A stretch of DNA of 64,000 nucleotides, taken from positions 11,481,001-11,545,000 of the forward strand of contig CM049418.1 of the NCBI GenBank assembly GCA_026929865.2, read 5' to 3'. This document shows positions 1 to 37,014 of this stretch, one piece after another. Origin of the DNA: Hyperoplus lanceolatus. Lineage: Eukaryota > Chordata > Actinopteri > Uranoscopiformes > Ammodytidae. Numbering within the stretch: the stretch's first letter is position 1; each line of letters opens with the position of its first letter. The notes under the pieces are model-generated. The model had not been told where the DNA came from. It worked only from the letters and a program-made list of their open reading frames with translations, and did no database searches. A program made the translations under genes and the position numbers.

Positions 1-118
1 ATTGATAAATATGCATAACTATGTTCAGATGCTTTACTATCATGCAACTAACTCCCCAAATTACACAGTTGGAAAGATTTTGTCGATTTGGGTTTACAGG
101 GGCTTTGATATAATACAT
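1..118 (-). mobile_element. Dispersed intronic repeat, family R, copy 1 (inverted fragment)
   Basis: The reverse complement of this intron segment matches 25185-25300 closely. Shared features are 'atccacaaaatcctt', 'ggggagttagttgcatga' and 'gcatatttatcaat'. The same family recurs at 975-1367 and 20216-20520. No ends with clear inverted repeats were identified. Confidence 0.7.
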
Positions 119-195
119 CCATCACAATGTGGACATCATAACACTTCTTCTCTTTGTCTCTCCCTTTCCCTTTCCCTCTCCCTCTCCCTCCATAG

Positions 196-3827
<3,632 letters not shown>

Positions 3828-4016
3828 GTCCCACCACACACACACAGACACGGAGGGCGAAAGTCAGTGTTTCATCGTTATTTTACTGCCATGTTACATA
3901 TTTGTCTAAAAAAATGTTAAAGACAGAACCCAAAACAACACAAAAACATGGATTAAATTAAAAATGTCTTGATGTATATGTCACTCGCAAATAAAACATT
4001 TCCGTACCATTGTACA
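3828..4016 (+). promoter_or_regulatory. 3' UTR and polyadenylation signal of paralog 1
   Basis: An AATAAA lies at 3990-3995, about 165 bases after the stop, followed within 50 bases by a GT/T-rich stretch (4028-4052) that fits a downstream element. The cleavage site itself is inferred. Confidence 0.7.
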
Positions 4017-5096
4017 TCGAGGCTGCTTTGATTGTTTGTTTCTTTGAGTTTTTGCTCTGACAAGGTGAAGGGTTTTAGAACAGGATGTTGTTCAGATAGG
4101 TATGTGCCAGTAAGTCAAATCCGTTGACCCATGCAGCGGGATTATCCACCTCAACAGTTCCTAAACTTCTGTTGAGCTGCAGAGCCTGACACAAAGAGTA
4201 TAGCGAGGGGACAATTATTTGAAATAAACCAATGAATAACCTACATTTCGCTAGGCAAATTGGATGTTTTGGGTTGGTTTTAATGTGTTAAAGTAGCATA
4301 TCAAGCAGCGTATCTAACAGCCACATACAATACCTGCTACATAGCAAAACAACACGTCTCTTTGCGATGTAGTTGGATTTGCAGTAGGACTAACGTAGCT
4401 GAACATCCCATTCGAACCAGTTAATATTCTGCTGATTGACTAATCAATTAATGCACTAATTATGTCAGTGTTATCTGCTACTGGGCTATGTGTGTGTTTG
4501 CATTTGTATGCGTGTGTGTGTGTGTGTGCATTTTGTGTAGCCATTATCTCAAGGACTAGACAGCCACAATGGATGTTTGCGAGGGATTGACGCTCTGTTG
4601 AACGCTAATGCAAAGAGAGAACCTCAGTGAAAATTAACCCAGGCCACTCTATTGCTATCTTCTATGTGTTTACCCCGGTCATTATGAAGGGCCCCTTTCT
4701 CCTTTGAGTGTCTTTGTGTGTGTGTAAACAATCGTAAGCAATCATCATACCAACCTGGTCACAGATGGTCTCATTCACATACATACTTGCAAGGCACTTG
4801 AGCTCGCAGGCAAGAAATGATGGACTTGTCATTAGCGAAACCTGTACCAATTCAGCTCCAATCATTTGAACCTTCCAATCAGGTTTTCTTTAAGTTCTTT
4901 GTTTTTTTTTCACAGCAGAGGATGCTATGTGTGAGAGAGGCAGCAATATTGTGCAGACAAAAAGATGGAGGGATGTGAGAGAATGACTTGAAATGATAGA
5001 GAGGAAAAAAGGCAGCGTCAAAGCAAACATTGGCGTTTTGTTGGGCACACTTTCAAGACATGCAATTGATCATCTTGATATCATTTGAAAGCTGTT

Positions 5097-5208
<112 letters not shown>

Positions 5209-6317
5209 GTCTCTCTTTGCTGCATTGTTAATATTCTTTCTGATGAATTGTCAGCCAGATAAAGCCATTCAATTGAGACGGATTGAGCGTTGAGGAAGAG
5301 AGAGAGATACAGAGAGATACAGAGAGAGAGAGAGAGAGAGAGAGAGGCAGCAGAGAGACACTAACAGTATCATGGCTTCATCCTTCGTTCACAAGCAGGG
5401 CCCCCCATGAACGTGCCTGTTGCTATGGCGACTCATTTGAGAGCACACTCTTTCTTTCCAACATCTAAATAAAATCTCTGCTATTTTTAGAGCAACACGT
5501 GAGCTCACACCGATCGCACATGCACGGATGTGAACACACTCGACAAAAAAATTAAAATATAACATCCGATACTCCAACATGTACGCACTGACACAAGAAC
5601 TCCTCTGAGCATATAATGCACACACACACACACACACACACATACTCCAGCACAGCTTCCAGGGCTTGCCGCTGTGTGTCCATCTGTGAATTGAAGTCCA
5701 CTTGTTCTTTTTATGTTGACTTTGTTTTTGTTGACTCTTGAATTGTGTTTATTCTATGGATATGTTGTGCTTTAGAATCTTGCTCAGGAGAAGAGATTGT
5801 AGACTCAAGCAGATACAAGAGAGGACGGCTTGGTGGTGAAGCAAGGTGTGTGTGTGTGTGTGCGTGCGTGCGTGCGCTTGGTGAGAACCCCTTTCATGAA
5901 GCACTGAAACCTTTCCTGTCTGTGTTTGACCTGTCTGATGTTTTATCTTGTCAGTTTGATGTAGAAGAAGTGCTCTCCAGGTTCACTGATAAGGTCTATT
6001 AGAATTCACAGGCAGCCAGACAGTGAGTGCCACGCTCTTACACCTCGCAGGATACAATGGCGCTCCAATGGCAGCCTCCTCCTGCCCGGGTCTACTTTAT
6101 GTCTGAAAAGGGCAGCGCACAAGACGTAATCTGTCACAGCCCGTTAGTTAAAGCTGTAGGGAGTGTGTTGCCTTAAAGATATAGCCTATATATATATAAC
6201 GTACTTGATGCTCTGGTAAGGCTTTGCATAATGCAGGTGAGGCTGAAACACACAGACTAAATGCTCGTGCTTCAGACATAAATCAAGGGATGAATTACTG
6301 AATCTCTCATTTGTGTT

Positions 6318-6564
6318 GTGGGATGAGATTTTTCCCTGGGAGAATGCTTGTTGTAAATTTTGTCCGTACTGTGTGTGCGCTGAAAAGAAAATTGGGTGTT
6401 AATACTCAACCTAGGCTCTGTAAACTAAACAGGTTTTTAAACAAAGGTTATGTATAACAAACGCCAGATTTTCGCACAGGCAGGTAGCAAAATCGGGAGG
6501 AGATATTCACAAATGATTTTGACAAAGTGATCTTGAGAACAAGTGTCTCTGACTCCACCTTTAA
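6318..6564 (+). mobile_element. MITE, family G (TTAAAGGTGGAGTCAG ends), degraded copy
   Basis: The right end reads 'gactccacctttaa', the inverse of the family terminus. Internal blocks 'cctaggctctgtaaa', 'aggagatattcac' and 'ggagaatgcttgttgt' match the copies near 19.25, 44.95, 48.9 and 58.75 kb. The left terminus is decayed, so that edge is approximate. Confidence 0.65.
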
Positions 6565-7423
6565 TGGCCTCCTGGAGCAGATGCAAATAGGCCACAATGA
6601 TGCTGCTGCTGCTATGGGTTACAGTACAGCTAAGCAGCTAGCAGGTGATTCAGTTTGCAAGATATCTTGCAAGACAAGTCTTGAAGACAGAGAAGTGTGT
6701 TAGAGGAAACAATTGGCATGGGGTTCAAATTGTTAGGGGGGGTAAGAGGGGGAAACTTTCAGGGGGCCCCACAGCCAAAAGAGGGGCCCACCACATGTGC
6801 TGTGGAATCTCAAGGAAGCACTATTGACTTTTCAGTATCATAAAATAACACTTGAACGCTCTATGTTTTAACAGATTCACTGCTGGACATGGAAACGCAC
6901 TGCTGTTGCTGCTGCGCGTCTAGGTCTAGATGAATCAGAAGTTTAAAAACAATCCCTCATAGTGGGTTTTGTGCCAAACTATATCTTGGCCAGGAGCAGT
7001 TGCCAGGCAACCACACTCTAGAGAATTGTCTGCAAAATGCAATTTTTTTTAATTTTTTGTTTTTGCCCGAGATATCATATGAAAACATGTCTGACCATGA
7101 GTTTTAGTGGTGCTGGTCGGTCTATTCTCCCCTTTCATTTCAAGTCTTTGTGCTAAGCTAAAGTTAAGCAGCTTTTTTTTTTTTTTTACAAAATGTAAAA
7201 ACTGATACTTTAAGAAATGTGTAGTCTAATCATATCACAGACAGGCATGCAATACATTCTGGTGTTTTTGATGGTGTGTGCATGCATTTATGCCTACATG
7301 TGTGTATTGTGGTGTAGGGCAGGCCTTTTAACCATCTCAAACTTTTTTTTTTACATGCTGTCATTGTTTTAATGTTATATAATAATATGCATTAATACTT
7401 ATCACTGTCTATCCGTGGTGAAT

Positions 7424-7424
<1 letters not shown>

Positions 7425-7484
<60 letters not shown>
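7425..7484. repeat. (GT)30 microsatellite upstream of the atp1a1 promoter
   Basis: Uninterrupted GT tract ending about 120 bases before the TATA-like element of paralog 2. Confidence 0.98.
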
Positions 7485-7485
<1 letters not shown>

Positions 7486-7524
7486 TGTCTGCATGGCAAG
7501 CTTGAAAAAAAGAGAAAGAAACGC

Positions 7525-7680
7525 CCAATAATGGAGGTTGCCCCGCCTCCATCCGTGGCGTTACCATGGCAAACGGCGTCGACGTCACAGTGGAAGGAAC
7601 GCCGTCTATAAGTATTGGAGGGTCTGACCGCGGAGGATCGCGAGCTCAGATGTGTGTTCAGGAGGAGTGACACGTGCTGA
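7525..7680 (+). promoter_or_regulatory. atp1a1: Core promoter and 5' leader of atp1a1 paralog 2
   Basis: In order: CCAAT at 7525-7529, a GC box (CCCCGCCTCC) at 7541-7550, an RFX-type X-box palindrome GTTACCATGGCAAA at 7560-7573 (13 of 14 consensus positions), a CRE/ATF core ACGTCA at 7582-7587, and TATAAG at 7607-7612. A start site about 30 bases downstream, near 7637, is inferred. An ATF/CREB site is known from mammalian ATP1A1 promoters, so the ACGTCA fits. A CACGTG E-box lies in the leader at 7671-7676. Spacing and composition make this the most promoter-like stretch in the window, but no transcript start can be seen directly. Confidence 0.75.
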
Positions 7681-7867
7681 AGAAGAAGATAAAAAATACA
7701 AAAATAACACAAAAAATTAAAGAATATAACGGGCACATTCAAGGAGTTTGGTTTGGTTTTAGAGTTTTTTTTTAAAGTTGATGTTATTGTAAATATATTT
7801 TTAAGGTGGATTTTTTTCTCAATTTTTACTTGAACTGGGGAAGAGTTAAGTTGACGTCTTAGCAACC

Positions 7868-28923
<21,056 letters not shown>

Positions 28924-29280
28924 AGACCCACATCAGCCTGTCCAGTCCAGTCCAGTCCAGTCAGAATCGCATCTTCTCCTCCACTCCCATCTTTGCATGA
29001 ATTATTGTCTTGCTGCTCGGAAAATAAAATGTTAACGTTTACGGGGGGGAAGGAATATGAAATTGGATCACGTTTTTATATTAGGGAATGCTTGATACTA
29101 CTATTAGACACAAATACTGAGATGGAACGTGCCGATGATGATGATAGTAATGCTAATAATGACATGAACACTGAACATTGACATGACTATGCGTGCCTTG
29201 TTTCTGAAACAGGACCAATTTTATACATGTTTTTAACAGTCATAAACGATCAATAAAAATGCGCTCGAGTCAGGTCCAAC
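28924..29280 (+). promoter_or_regulatory. 3' UTR and polyadenylation signals of paralog 2
   Basis: AATAAA occurs at 29023-29028 and 29252-29257. The second is followed by a GT-rich stretch near 29305, so it is the likelier main site. Two signals allow a short and a longer 3' UTR. Confidence 0.65.
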
Positions 29281-29396
29281 AAACGTTTACTGTGTTTCAT
29301 TTATTGTGTGTGTGTATTCTGTAATTATAATAATATGACAACATAATGTAGGCTTTAAACTACCAATCTGTTTATATGCAGCAGTTTATTTATTTT

Positions 29397-29685
29397 GGGG
29401 CGACTGTGGCTCAGTTGGTAGAGCGGGTCGGCTGATGATCAAAGGGTTGGAGGTTCGATCCCCGTCCTGCCACTTGTGTCATGGTTGTTGTGTCCTTGGG
29501 CAAGACACTTCACCCACCTTCCCTTGTGTGAATGTTCGATGTTTGATAGTTAGCCTGCTATCGGTATATGAATGTGTGTGTAATGAATGTGTGGGTAACG
29601 TGGGAATGGGAACGGATCTCCCTTGCAAAAGAGTCTTCGGTCTCAATGGGATTTACCTGTATAAATAAAGGTTAAAAAAAATTAC
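29397..29685 (+). mobile_element. tRNA-derived SINE
   Basis: Head with TGGCTCAGTTGGTAGAGCGG (A box) and GGTTCGATCCC (B box), a body with 'ccttgggcaagacacttcac' typical of fish SINEs, and an A-rich end after 'taaataaaggtt'. It lies 120 bases past the second polyadenylation signal of atp1a1. Confidence 0.85.
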
Positions 29686-30662
29686 AAATGGGGGAAAAAG
29701 GACTGTTAGTAAAAAGCAGCCTCCTGAGATCCATTTTCCAGTGTTTCTTTACTGCTAACCTGTAACACTATGATAAGTTGTGGACCAACTTGTATCAGCA
29801 GTACAAGAGGAAGGCCTTATCAGTGAGCTGACCGTTGATAGCATTCAGGCTGTGTGCGCTCACTCCACCTCTATAAACGGCTTTCGAGCCGTGGAGAACA
29901 CATGGGATGGAGTCACCAATGCAAAAAAGTACGTACGGATGGATAGGTAGATCACTTCTGACCTCAAAACCATTCCGGATCTTTTGAGTGGTTGAAATAA
30001 TGGTGGGTCTATTTTTTAAATTTTACCAAGAGACACTGGGATGCCTTATCCTATATCCATTATGCTTGAAGCTAGGGGTTTCAAGCAGCGCCTTTATGTG
30101 GTCCCTGTCCTCCCACGCACTGCCTATGGGTCTTGACATGCAATCACACACATACGAGCAGCTCCGCATCCTCCCACCTTAAAAGAATGCATGTTGGTTC
30201 AATACAAAAGACAGATAAGTAGCCTATAATTCAACTTAAAATAAAGTGCAAGGGATATTTATGTTTAGGCTTTTTATTAATGCATTCGAGTTACATTTTT
30301 TCTTCTCCTTTTCTTATAAACCACATAGCCTAAGACTAATGCTGGCAACGCTTTGCCACTGCATATTTCTCAATAAAAACAGGCAATTAAAAATACATAA
30401 ACATGTCTTTGTGTTTCCTCCTGTTATTTAGAACAAATATATATAATTGTATGCAGCTCATATCAGTAGATTAAATTAGCTCAAATAAGTAATTTTTATT
30501 ATTTCAGTGGTCAAAAGTTCCGCTCTTATATAATGTTGTATTGTATGACGTATGCACGCTAGCAAAGATCTTTTGGACAGCAGTTGCGGGTGTTGTAAAA
30601 ACACTACCACTTTTGTTCAAAGGGGCTGCTATAATCAACTCAAAGTTCCTTGCAGCCACCTT

Positions 30663-30663
<1 letters not shown>

Positions 30664-30734
<71 letters not shown>
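30664..30734. repeat. (GT)35 microsatellite
   Basis: GT tract ending in GTGGTGTGT. Confidence 0.97.
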
Positions 30735-30741
<7 letters not shown>

Positions 30742-30825
30742 AGAATATTTAGAATATGTGTGTGTGTGTATTTTCTACTTGAAGTTAAGTGTGCCTTTAT
30801 TACAACATTTGGTAATACTTTAGAT

Positions 30826-30963
30826 CAGGGGTGTCCAAACTTTTTTCACTGAGGGCCACATACAGAAAAATCTATTTTTTTTTTTTTTTTTTTTCAAAGG
30901 GCCATATTACATTGTATCTTAAAAATCGGCCGCGAGCCAATAAAAAGCGGGCGGACACCCCTG
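30826..30963 (+). mobile_element. hAT-type MITE with perfect 8-bp target duplication
   Basis: 138 bases. Terminal inverted repeats CAGGGGTGTCC and GGACACCCCTG match perfectly, flanked by the direct duplication CTTTAGAT at 30818-30825 and 30964-30971. The 8-bp duplication and CAGGGGTGTCC terminus are diagnostic of hAT superfamily non-autonomous elements. The interior has a T run and 'agggccacat'. Confidence 0.92.
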
Positions 30964-32087
30964 CTTTAGATAGACTGTACAGTCTTTTTAACACACACAC
31001 ACACACACACACATTAATTGTTGGTCACTCAAAGGGACAGGGACAGACTGTGAGGCTCCGCTGTGTGCTGCATGTGTTTCTGTGTCAGTGAACACTTCGG
31101 CTCTGTCAAGATATTGCACGTCTCCCGACTGACCCTAGTGACAGCTCCGCAACTCTGATCTCCAGCGTTTGTGTATGTGGGTGTGTCTGTGTGTCTGTGT
31201 GTGTGCGCTGACAATGCCATGTTAACCCGGCTGACATTTCTCCTCTGTGTCTCTGAGGATAGGCTTTGTATGGATGCCATATGAGTGTATGAAAGATACA
31301 GAAGAATTGGCATTGCAAGCATATCATCCCATTTTCTCTGTTTGTGACTGGATAAAAAACTAGTGATCAACACCAAATTCAACCTAGTATTTTCTTAAGT
31401 AAATCATTAGCTCTGTTGTCCATAGTAGGTTTGTCTACAAAGGCCTCGTAGTGTAACACAGGTAAACACAACCAGAAGAGTCATTTTCGACTTCTAGGTG
31501 TGTCCCTTTCAGACATGAGCTCTCTCGTTAATGGGCTAACTTGGCCTATGAACATAATCATTTTGTAATCCATACAGCTGTCTACTCCAATTATACTAAC
31601 GCAGTTTAGTAACACAATACTATCCAAGTAGTGAAAACTTGGCCATGGACACTGAACAGTTATTTTAACAGAAATTATATGTATGACAGACAATGAGAGG
31701 TTTAATCAAATATGCCACCGATATGCTTTATGGGACTTTAATCTAGACAATACAATTCAGGGTTTCTCTGGACTCTGCTCGATCAATTTTTACCATTTAT
31801 TTTGAATCTGGCCCATGTTTCTCTTTTTCTTCTAAATGCAGTACTAAATCACTGAAGTATCCCCTTTCATAAATTCAAATATTCCTCTACTAGGACAGTT
31901 AGAGCTCACACTTACTTACCACACTTTATTATCTTTGTTTAATCTGTGCTAAATAACTCACTGTGAAACAAAGACTGTAGGAAGCCTAGCACAGACTGTC
32001 TAGCTCCTCTGCTGCTTGGTCTGTTCTCTGTACCGACTGAGATAATACTGTCTCCTCTCCTTATAAAGCCATGATGTCGCATAGCCA

Positions 32088-32088
<1 letters not shown>

Positions 32089-32164
<76 letters not shown>
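32089..32164. repeat. (AC)38 microsatellite
   Basis: Uninterrupted AC tract. Confidence 0.98.
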
Positions 32165-32166
<2 letters not shown>

Positions 32167-32654
32167 CCTCAGTAGCATATCAAAGTGTTGTCTGTCTCTG
32201 CTTTTCCTTAGGGAAAATGCTCAAACAGGATATAAGTAAATGTATTTGACCTCAAATGCACATATTGAAAAAGTGCTTGAGTTACAGCGACCCAATTGGC
32301 AGGTTATTATATGAAACGTTAATGGACATGAACCAGAGAAATAGGACAAGACTTTTATGACTTTATAGACTCTGTGTCGTTGTTGCTACAGGCAGAGCCT
32401 TGTAACTGCTGCTGCCTGCCCATTTCTAAAAGGGAGCAATGGGCCAGAAAATGTGCCCCATGAGCAAAGAAGGAGGCACTTGTCCCTGTGTGAGCATTTG
32501 TATAGCATATTGTGTGTGTGGTGGGTTTGAGAGCGAATGGTTTTCTGAGTTGCATAGTTCAGTCTCCTGAGCGCTAAACCAAGCCGTAGAAGCATTTTTT
32601 CCTCTATCCATCCTTCCTCCATCCTCTGTTCTCTCCATCTCTCTCTTTCTCTCT

Positions 32655-32689
<35 letters not shown>

Positions 32690-33536
32690 CCTCAATATCT
32701 CTCTCTCCATCCCTCTCTCTTTCTCAGTAAGCAGCAGCCCTAGGGCACAAGTTACTTCTTAGGCTACACCACAGCTGTGTACTCTCAGTGCAGCACACAA
32801 ACTCACACACACATGCTGGAACTTCACACAGGGATAAACCATGTCCCCGCTAGTCATAATAACAGGGACTGCAGTGGCATGACATATCTCTCTAATGACC
32901 AAACTGTCGGCTATGGGAATGTAACGCTGAATTTATGACTGAATTAGCGCACAATGAGGGCAAAGATCTGTGGTTTGGTTTATTGAATTGGTACTGCTAC
33001 GTTGTGTTGGCGCATTGCCAGTGGCATTTGTCGTTATTTCTTCTGATGTAAGTCTGATGTAAGTCTCAGATGTACAACATTGGATACACACCTCTGTGAT
33101 TTTATGGCAGATGGAGATTGTTTGTGCTTTAATCGTCTACACTAAAACTCTTCTGTTTTGCGTGACATTTCTCACAATTTTTTTTTTAAATTTATTATGA
33201 AAATGCCCTGCAGGCGATCATCAAATATGCTCCTAAAGCCTATAAATAGATGATCACATTATTGATTTTTTTGAAGGAACAGGTGTGTGTGTGTGTGTTG
33301 AATCACACATGTGAATTGGTGTTAGGGATGAATGAAAAGAGGAGAGGAGGATGAAGAGCAGTGATAGGAGATATTAAAGGAATAGTGTGCGTAAAATGAT
33401 GTGCAAACCCACGGGGGAAATAGTGGCTGGTTTGATTAGATTAAAGCCAGCTAGATCTACAGACTGTTAATTACATGACCCTTTGTGTGGTTTGAGAAGT
33501 GTGTGTGATTACAGCAGCATGCAACTGCAATAAAAT

Positions 33537-33537
33537 G

Positions 33538-33588
<51 letters not shown>

Positions 33589-33590
33589 GG

Positions 33591-33630
<40 letters not shown>
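33537..33630. repeat. (TG)n-G8-(TG)n-(AG)n compound microsatellite
   Basis: TG tract interrupted by eight G and finishing with GA repeats. It resembles the interrupted tract at 28091-28304. Confidence 0.95.
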
Positions 33631-33632
<2 letters not shown>

Positions 33633-33868
33633 TAATATGATATATTTCAAAGAGTCTGTTGGGCCTTAAATATGAGAGAGAGAGAGAGAGAGAGAGCTAT
33701 GGAATTGTATTACAGAACGACTGTGTTTCCCCAAAAGTTGTTGAAGAGAGTGTTTAGTCAAAGTGTTGAATAGATTTCACAGGAAGTAGTTTGTTCTTCT
33801 CCACTCTGCCAGCGTCATCGTCTCTGGCTCGCACATTTTCCACTGCTTCGGCCAACTCTGTCTCTACC

Positions 33869-33871
<3 letters not shown>

Positions 33872-33954
<83 letters not shown>
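33872..33954. repeat. (CA)41 microsatellite
   Basis: Uninterrupted CA tract. A GT tract follows at 34091-34131. Confidence 0.98.
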
Positions 33955-33956
<2 letters not shown>

Positions 33957-34085
33957 CCGTTCAACAAGGCACAGGAAGACAGGCTACAGTAACACATGTG
34001 GACACACACACAGCAGACATGCAGGTTTTCCAAATGAGCTAACTAGTTCTGGTAAATACTGTCTGACCTCTCTTCCACACACACA

Positions 34086-34132
<47 letters not shown>

Positions 34133-35058
34133 TGAGCATTTAGCCACTAGTGATGCCGGTGGCACCAAAACAATGTGGTCATTATTGGACTGGACACAAA
34201 GCCAGGAGTAGAAGAAGAGCAGGAAAGAACATAGAAACAGAACTGGCAGAATATACACAGTGTGGATGTACCTGATATATTCAAACATCTCTCAATTCAA
34301 AAATGGTCCTGAATTAAGCTTCACCCTCACTGATGCAGTTTGTGTCAGATCAACCATGTGAGGAGGTGGCTATAGAGTTGGACTAGATATGTAAATATTG
34401 GATTTCTGTAATTTAAAAGTTCTTTTTTTCGTATTGGATATGCTGCTGACAAAAAACATTAGTCTCTTTGACCAGTACATTGTGTGTCAAATCATTTTCC
34501 AGCACAGTTGTCACACTATAGCACCCTATGATAAAAGTAATAAGTTCCCTTTCACCTAAGTAACATTTAGGATGCAGGGCTTGGGATGCTTAATTAAATG
34601 TTTTTTTTTTCATTGTGATATTGCTCCTTTTTCAAACTGCTAGTAATGTGGTCTATTCTAACGGGTGTATTTCTATGAAGGTGATGGGGTTCAGCAGCAA
34701 CAGGAAAACACTTTGTCATCCTGGCTACACTCTGTCTCTCTCTCTCATTCTCTGAGCTCTTTGTACTTTGGGGGTCCCCTCACTAATTACTATGCAGAGC
34801 GGCCCCAACAGCAACTACAACAGGCCACTGTGGCTGGATGGCAATGCAGGAAACCAATGCACAGACAAAGACAGCCCTGTTTAATCAACCCTTTACTTAT
34901 CCAAACGCATTATTGTCAGTGTTTACTCAGTCAAATGTGGTAAAAAAGTGCAACTGGCTGGTATTTTCTATGCTGTGTTAATGGCGGATGTTTACCCTCT
35001 AAAGCACTGTCAAAGGTTACAGTGATGTGGAAAAAAAAAACCCTGTTGTCTTTTCCAG

Positions 35059-35176
35059 GAACTCCACAGCGTTCCCTGGAAGGAGCAAACCTAGTTATCA
35101 TCAACCGACGCAGGGCAAACTAGATTTAAGGAGCATTTCTAAATATGGCCGAGGGGGCAACATCCACCCATCGGAT
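35059..35176 (+). other. Candidate orphan exon (118 bases)
   Basis: A strong acceptor (TGTCTTTTCCAG) and a consensus donor (GAT/GTAAGT) bracket 118 bases. One frame is fully open for 39 codons, beginning NSTAFPGRSKPSYHQPTQGK and ending GGNIHPSD, entered in phase 1. The other two frames have stops. I recognise no family and cannot link it to neighbouring exons. It could be chance, an lncRNA exon, or part of an unseen gene. Confidence 0.2.
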
Positions 35177-36064
35177 GTAAGTGAAAACACAGCACCATGC
35201 ATCTTCATTTGCTCCCTTTATACTAATACAGGGAGATTCCTGCATTGAAAAATTACACATTTCCCTCTTTTTATTGCAATCTATGGTATTGATTCATATG
35301 ATAGAAAAACATATGTAGGCCTATACTGTCCAACATTTAGAATTTAGGGAAAACAGGTTGTTTTTTATGTTGCCTTAATTTTTAGGATTTTACCGTTCCA
35401 GTCACTTTATTTAAGCAGCAATATACAGTGGTTTAAAGGCCATGCTAAATAGTTAACAATACCAAAGTGTTATCCCATGTTACCAATGAGGTCCATGAAG
35501 TACCTTTCACTCTGTTTTCAGTATCGTGTTTGCAGTTGTTGTGCAGCTGGCTTTAAGGGTTAAGGTTTTGGGAAACCCTTTGCTCTTCCTGGTAGTAGGC
35601 TGGCAAACCCAGTTAGAGGCCACTGGGGGCTGAGTAATTAGGATTTAATGGCCATTTGAGCCGGGGGAGCGCAGGTAAAACAAGATTTGAGTGTCATCTT
35701 TCCATATCAACCCCAGGGCCGAAGCAGATAACAGATTAAAGATCACGAGCAACAGGAAACACACATTCAGTGAGAGGATGATGGAGAGGACAGTGAGCAG
35801 AGGCAGAGATGGGATCAATGAGGGATAGACTCTGGCTCTAGGGGAATCAAGTCCAGATACAGTACGTGAAGATTGGAGCTGTAAGGTGTGACACATTTCT
35901 GTCTAGTTTCCTTTTCCCCTGCTTGGGTTGCAAAGTGCATCTTGGGAAGGTTTTTTTTTTTGCTTCAATCTTCCCTTTTCAAGTATAATATAATCTTTAA
36001 TACATACTGTATGCCAGTTGTTTATAGAAAGTTTAAGTGTTGTTGTTTTGGTTCAGAAGCCTAG

Positions 36065-37014
36065 TAGGGGAGAACGGGGTAAGTAGGCACACTTTTTTAC
36101 TCTAGTGAGAATTGCTCATCACCAAAACATCTGTCAATAGCCATTCCTACATTAAATTGAAGCTTAAGGTGTTGGCTAGAAATGTGTGTCTCTCTTTTTT
36201 TCCAACTTATTGTAATGAAGAAGTAATTTACCATCAAAGACACTCTGACACATTGTGACAACCAACCCCATCAAGGGGTCGGTTGTCACACACTATGGGG
36301 TTGTTTGTCACAATGTTATCTTAATGGGAAAAATCTTAAAAAGAAGGCAAGGAGGCAGAACCAAATTTGAATGTTTAATTGCATTGTCAAGTTGACAAAT
36401 AGGCCTACATAACGTTCTGTAGCCTTGGCAGCTGGTCTAGTTTGGGATGCACTGGGTTGTTTTGATTTTGTTGCCCTTTTTCTTTTGCTTGCTAGCTGCC
36501 TTTTCCTGCTCTATTCTTTCCTTCTCTGGGGTGTCAGTGAGGATACAGCTTGACAATTTCTTTCGTTATTGGGTTCCTTTTCTGGCTGAAGCCTTGAGAT
36601 AACATGTGACAACCAACCCCCCAAAAAATTTGACGACCAACCCCAACTTGAATTTCTTGCTAGCATCAAGGCCAACAACCATCTGACAACTAATTAGCTT
36701 GCTAACCACAATCTAAACTATAGTTTACCCTTCACACTTTCTGAGGGTAACAAGTGTTTTGTTATAAACCCATTGTGTAAAAGCCTAGAAGAAAAATACT
36801 GAGAAGCAAAATATTTTGAATTTGACATGAAAAACACAAAACATCCTCTCACCTGAAATGCAGCAGTCTAACTCCAAGGAAGTCTATGTATGTGACCTCT
36901 GATCCCAATTCTGGACCTTTTTTATATCAACATTTCAGAGCTAGCGCGCTCTGGTGGCGAGATATAACGAATGTGACATCCAACCCATGTGACAAATTAC
37001 CCCGTTCTCCCCTA
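36065..37014 (-). mobile_element. pogo-like non-autonomous DNA transposon, copy A
   Basis: 950 bases bounded by TA and perfect 16-base inverted termini GGGGAGAACGGGGTAA / TTACCCCGTTCTCCCC. On the minus strand it retains a short coding-like remnant containing LTDTPEKERIEQEK, resembling the C-terminal part of pogo/Tigger-family proteins. The rest of a transposase is absent. A second copy in opposite orientation lies at 41594-42525. Confidence 0.75.

Noticed and set aside
29397-29475. Functional tRNA gene
   Set aside because: A and B boxes are present, but the acceptor arms do not pair and the sequence continues into a SINE body. The same applies to 12291 and 18131.
36240-36640. Repeated 'gacaaccaacccc' motif as a separate tandem repeat
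   Set aside because: It is part of the pogo-like element interior and recurs in copy B at the same relative places.
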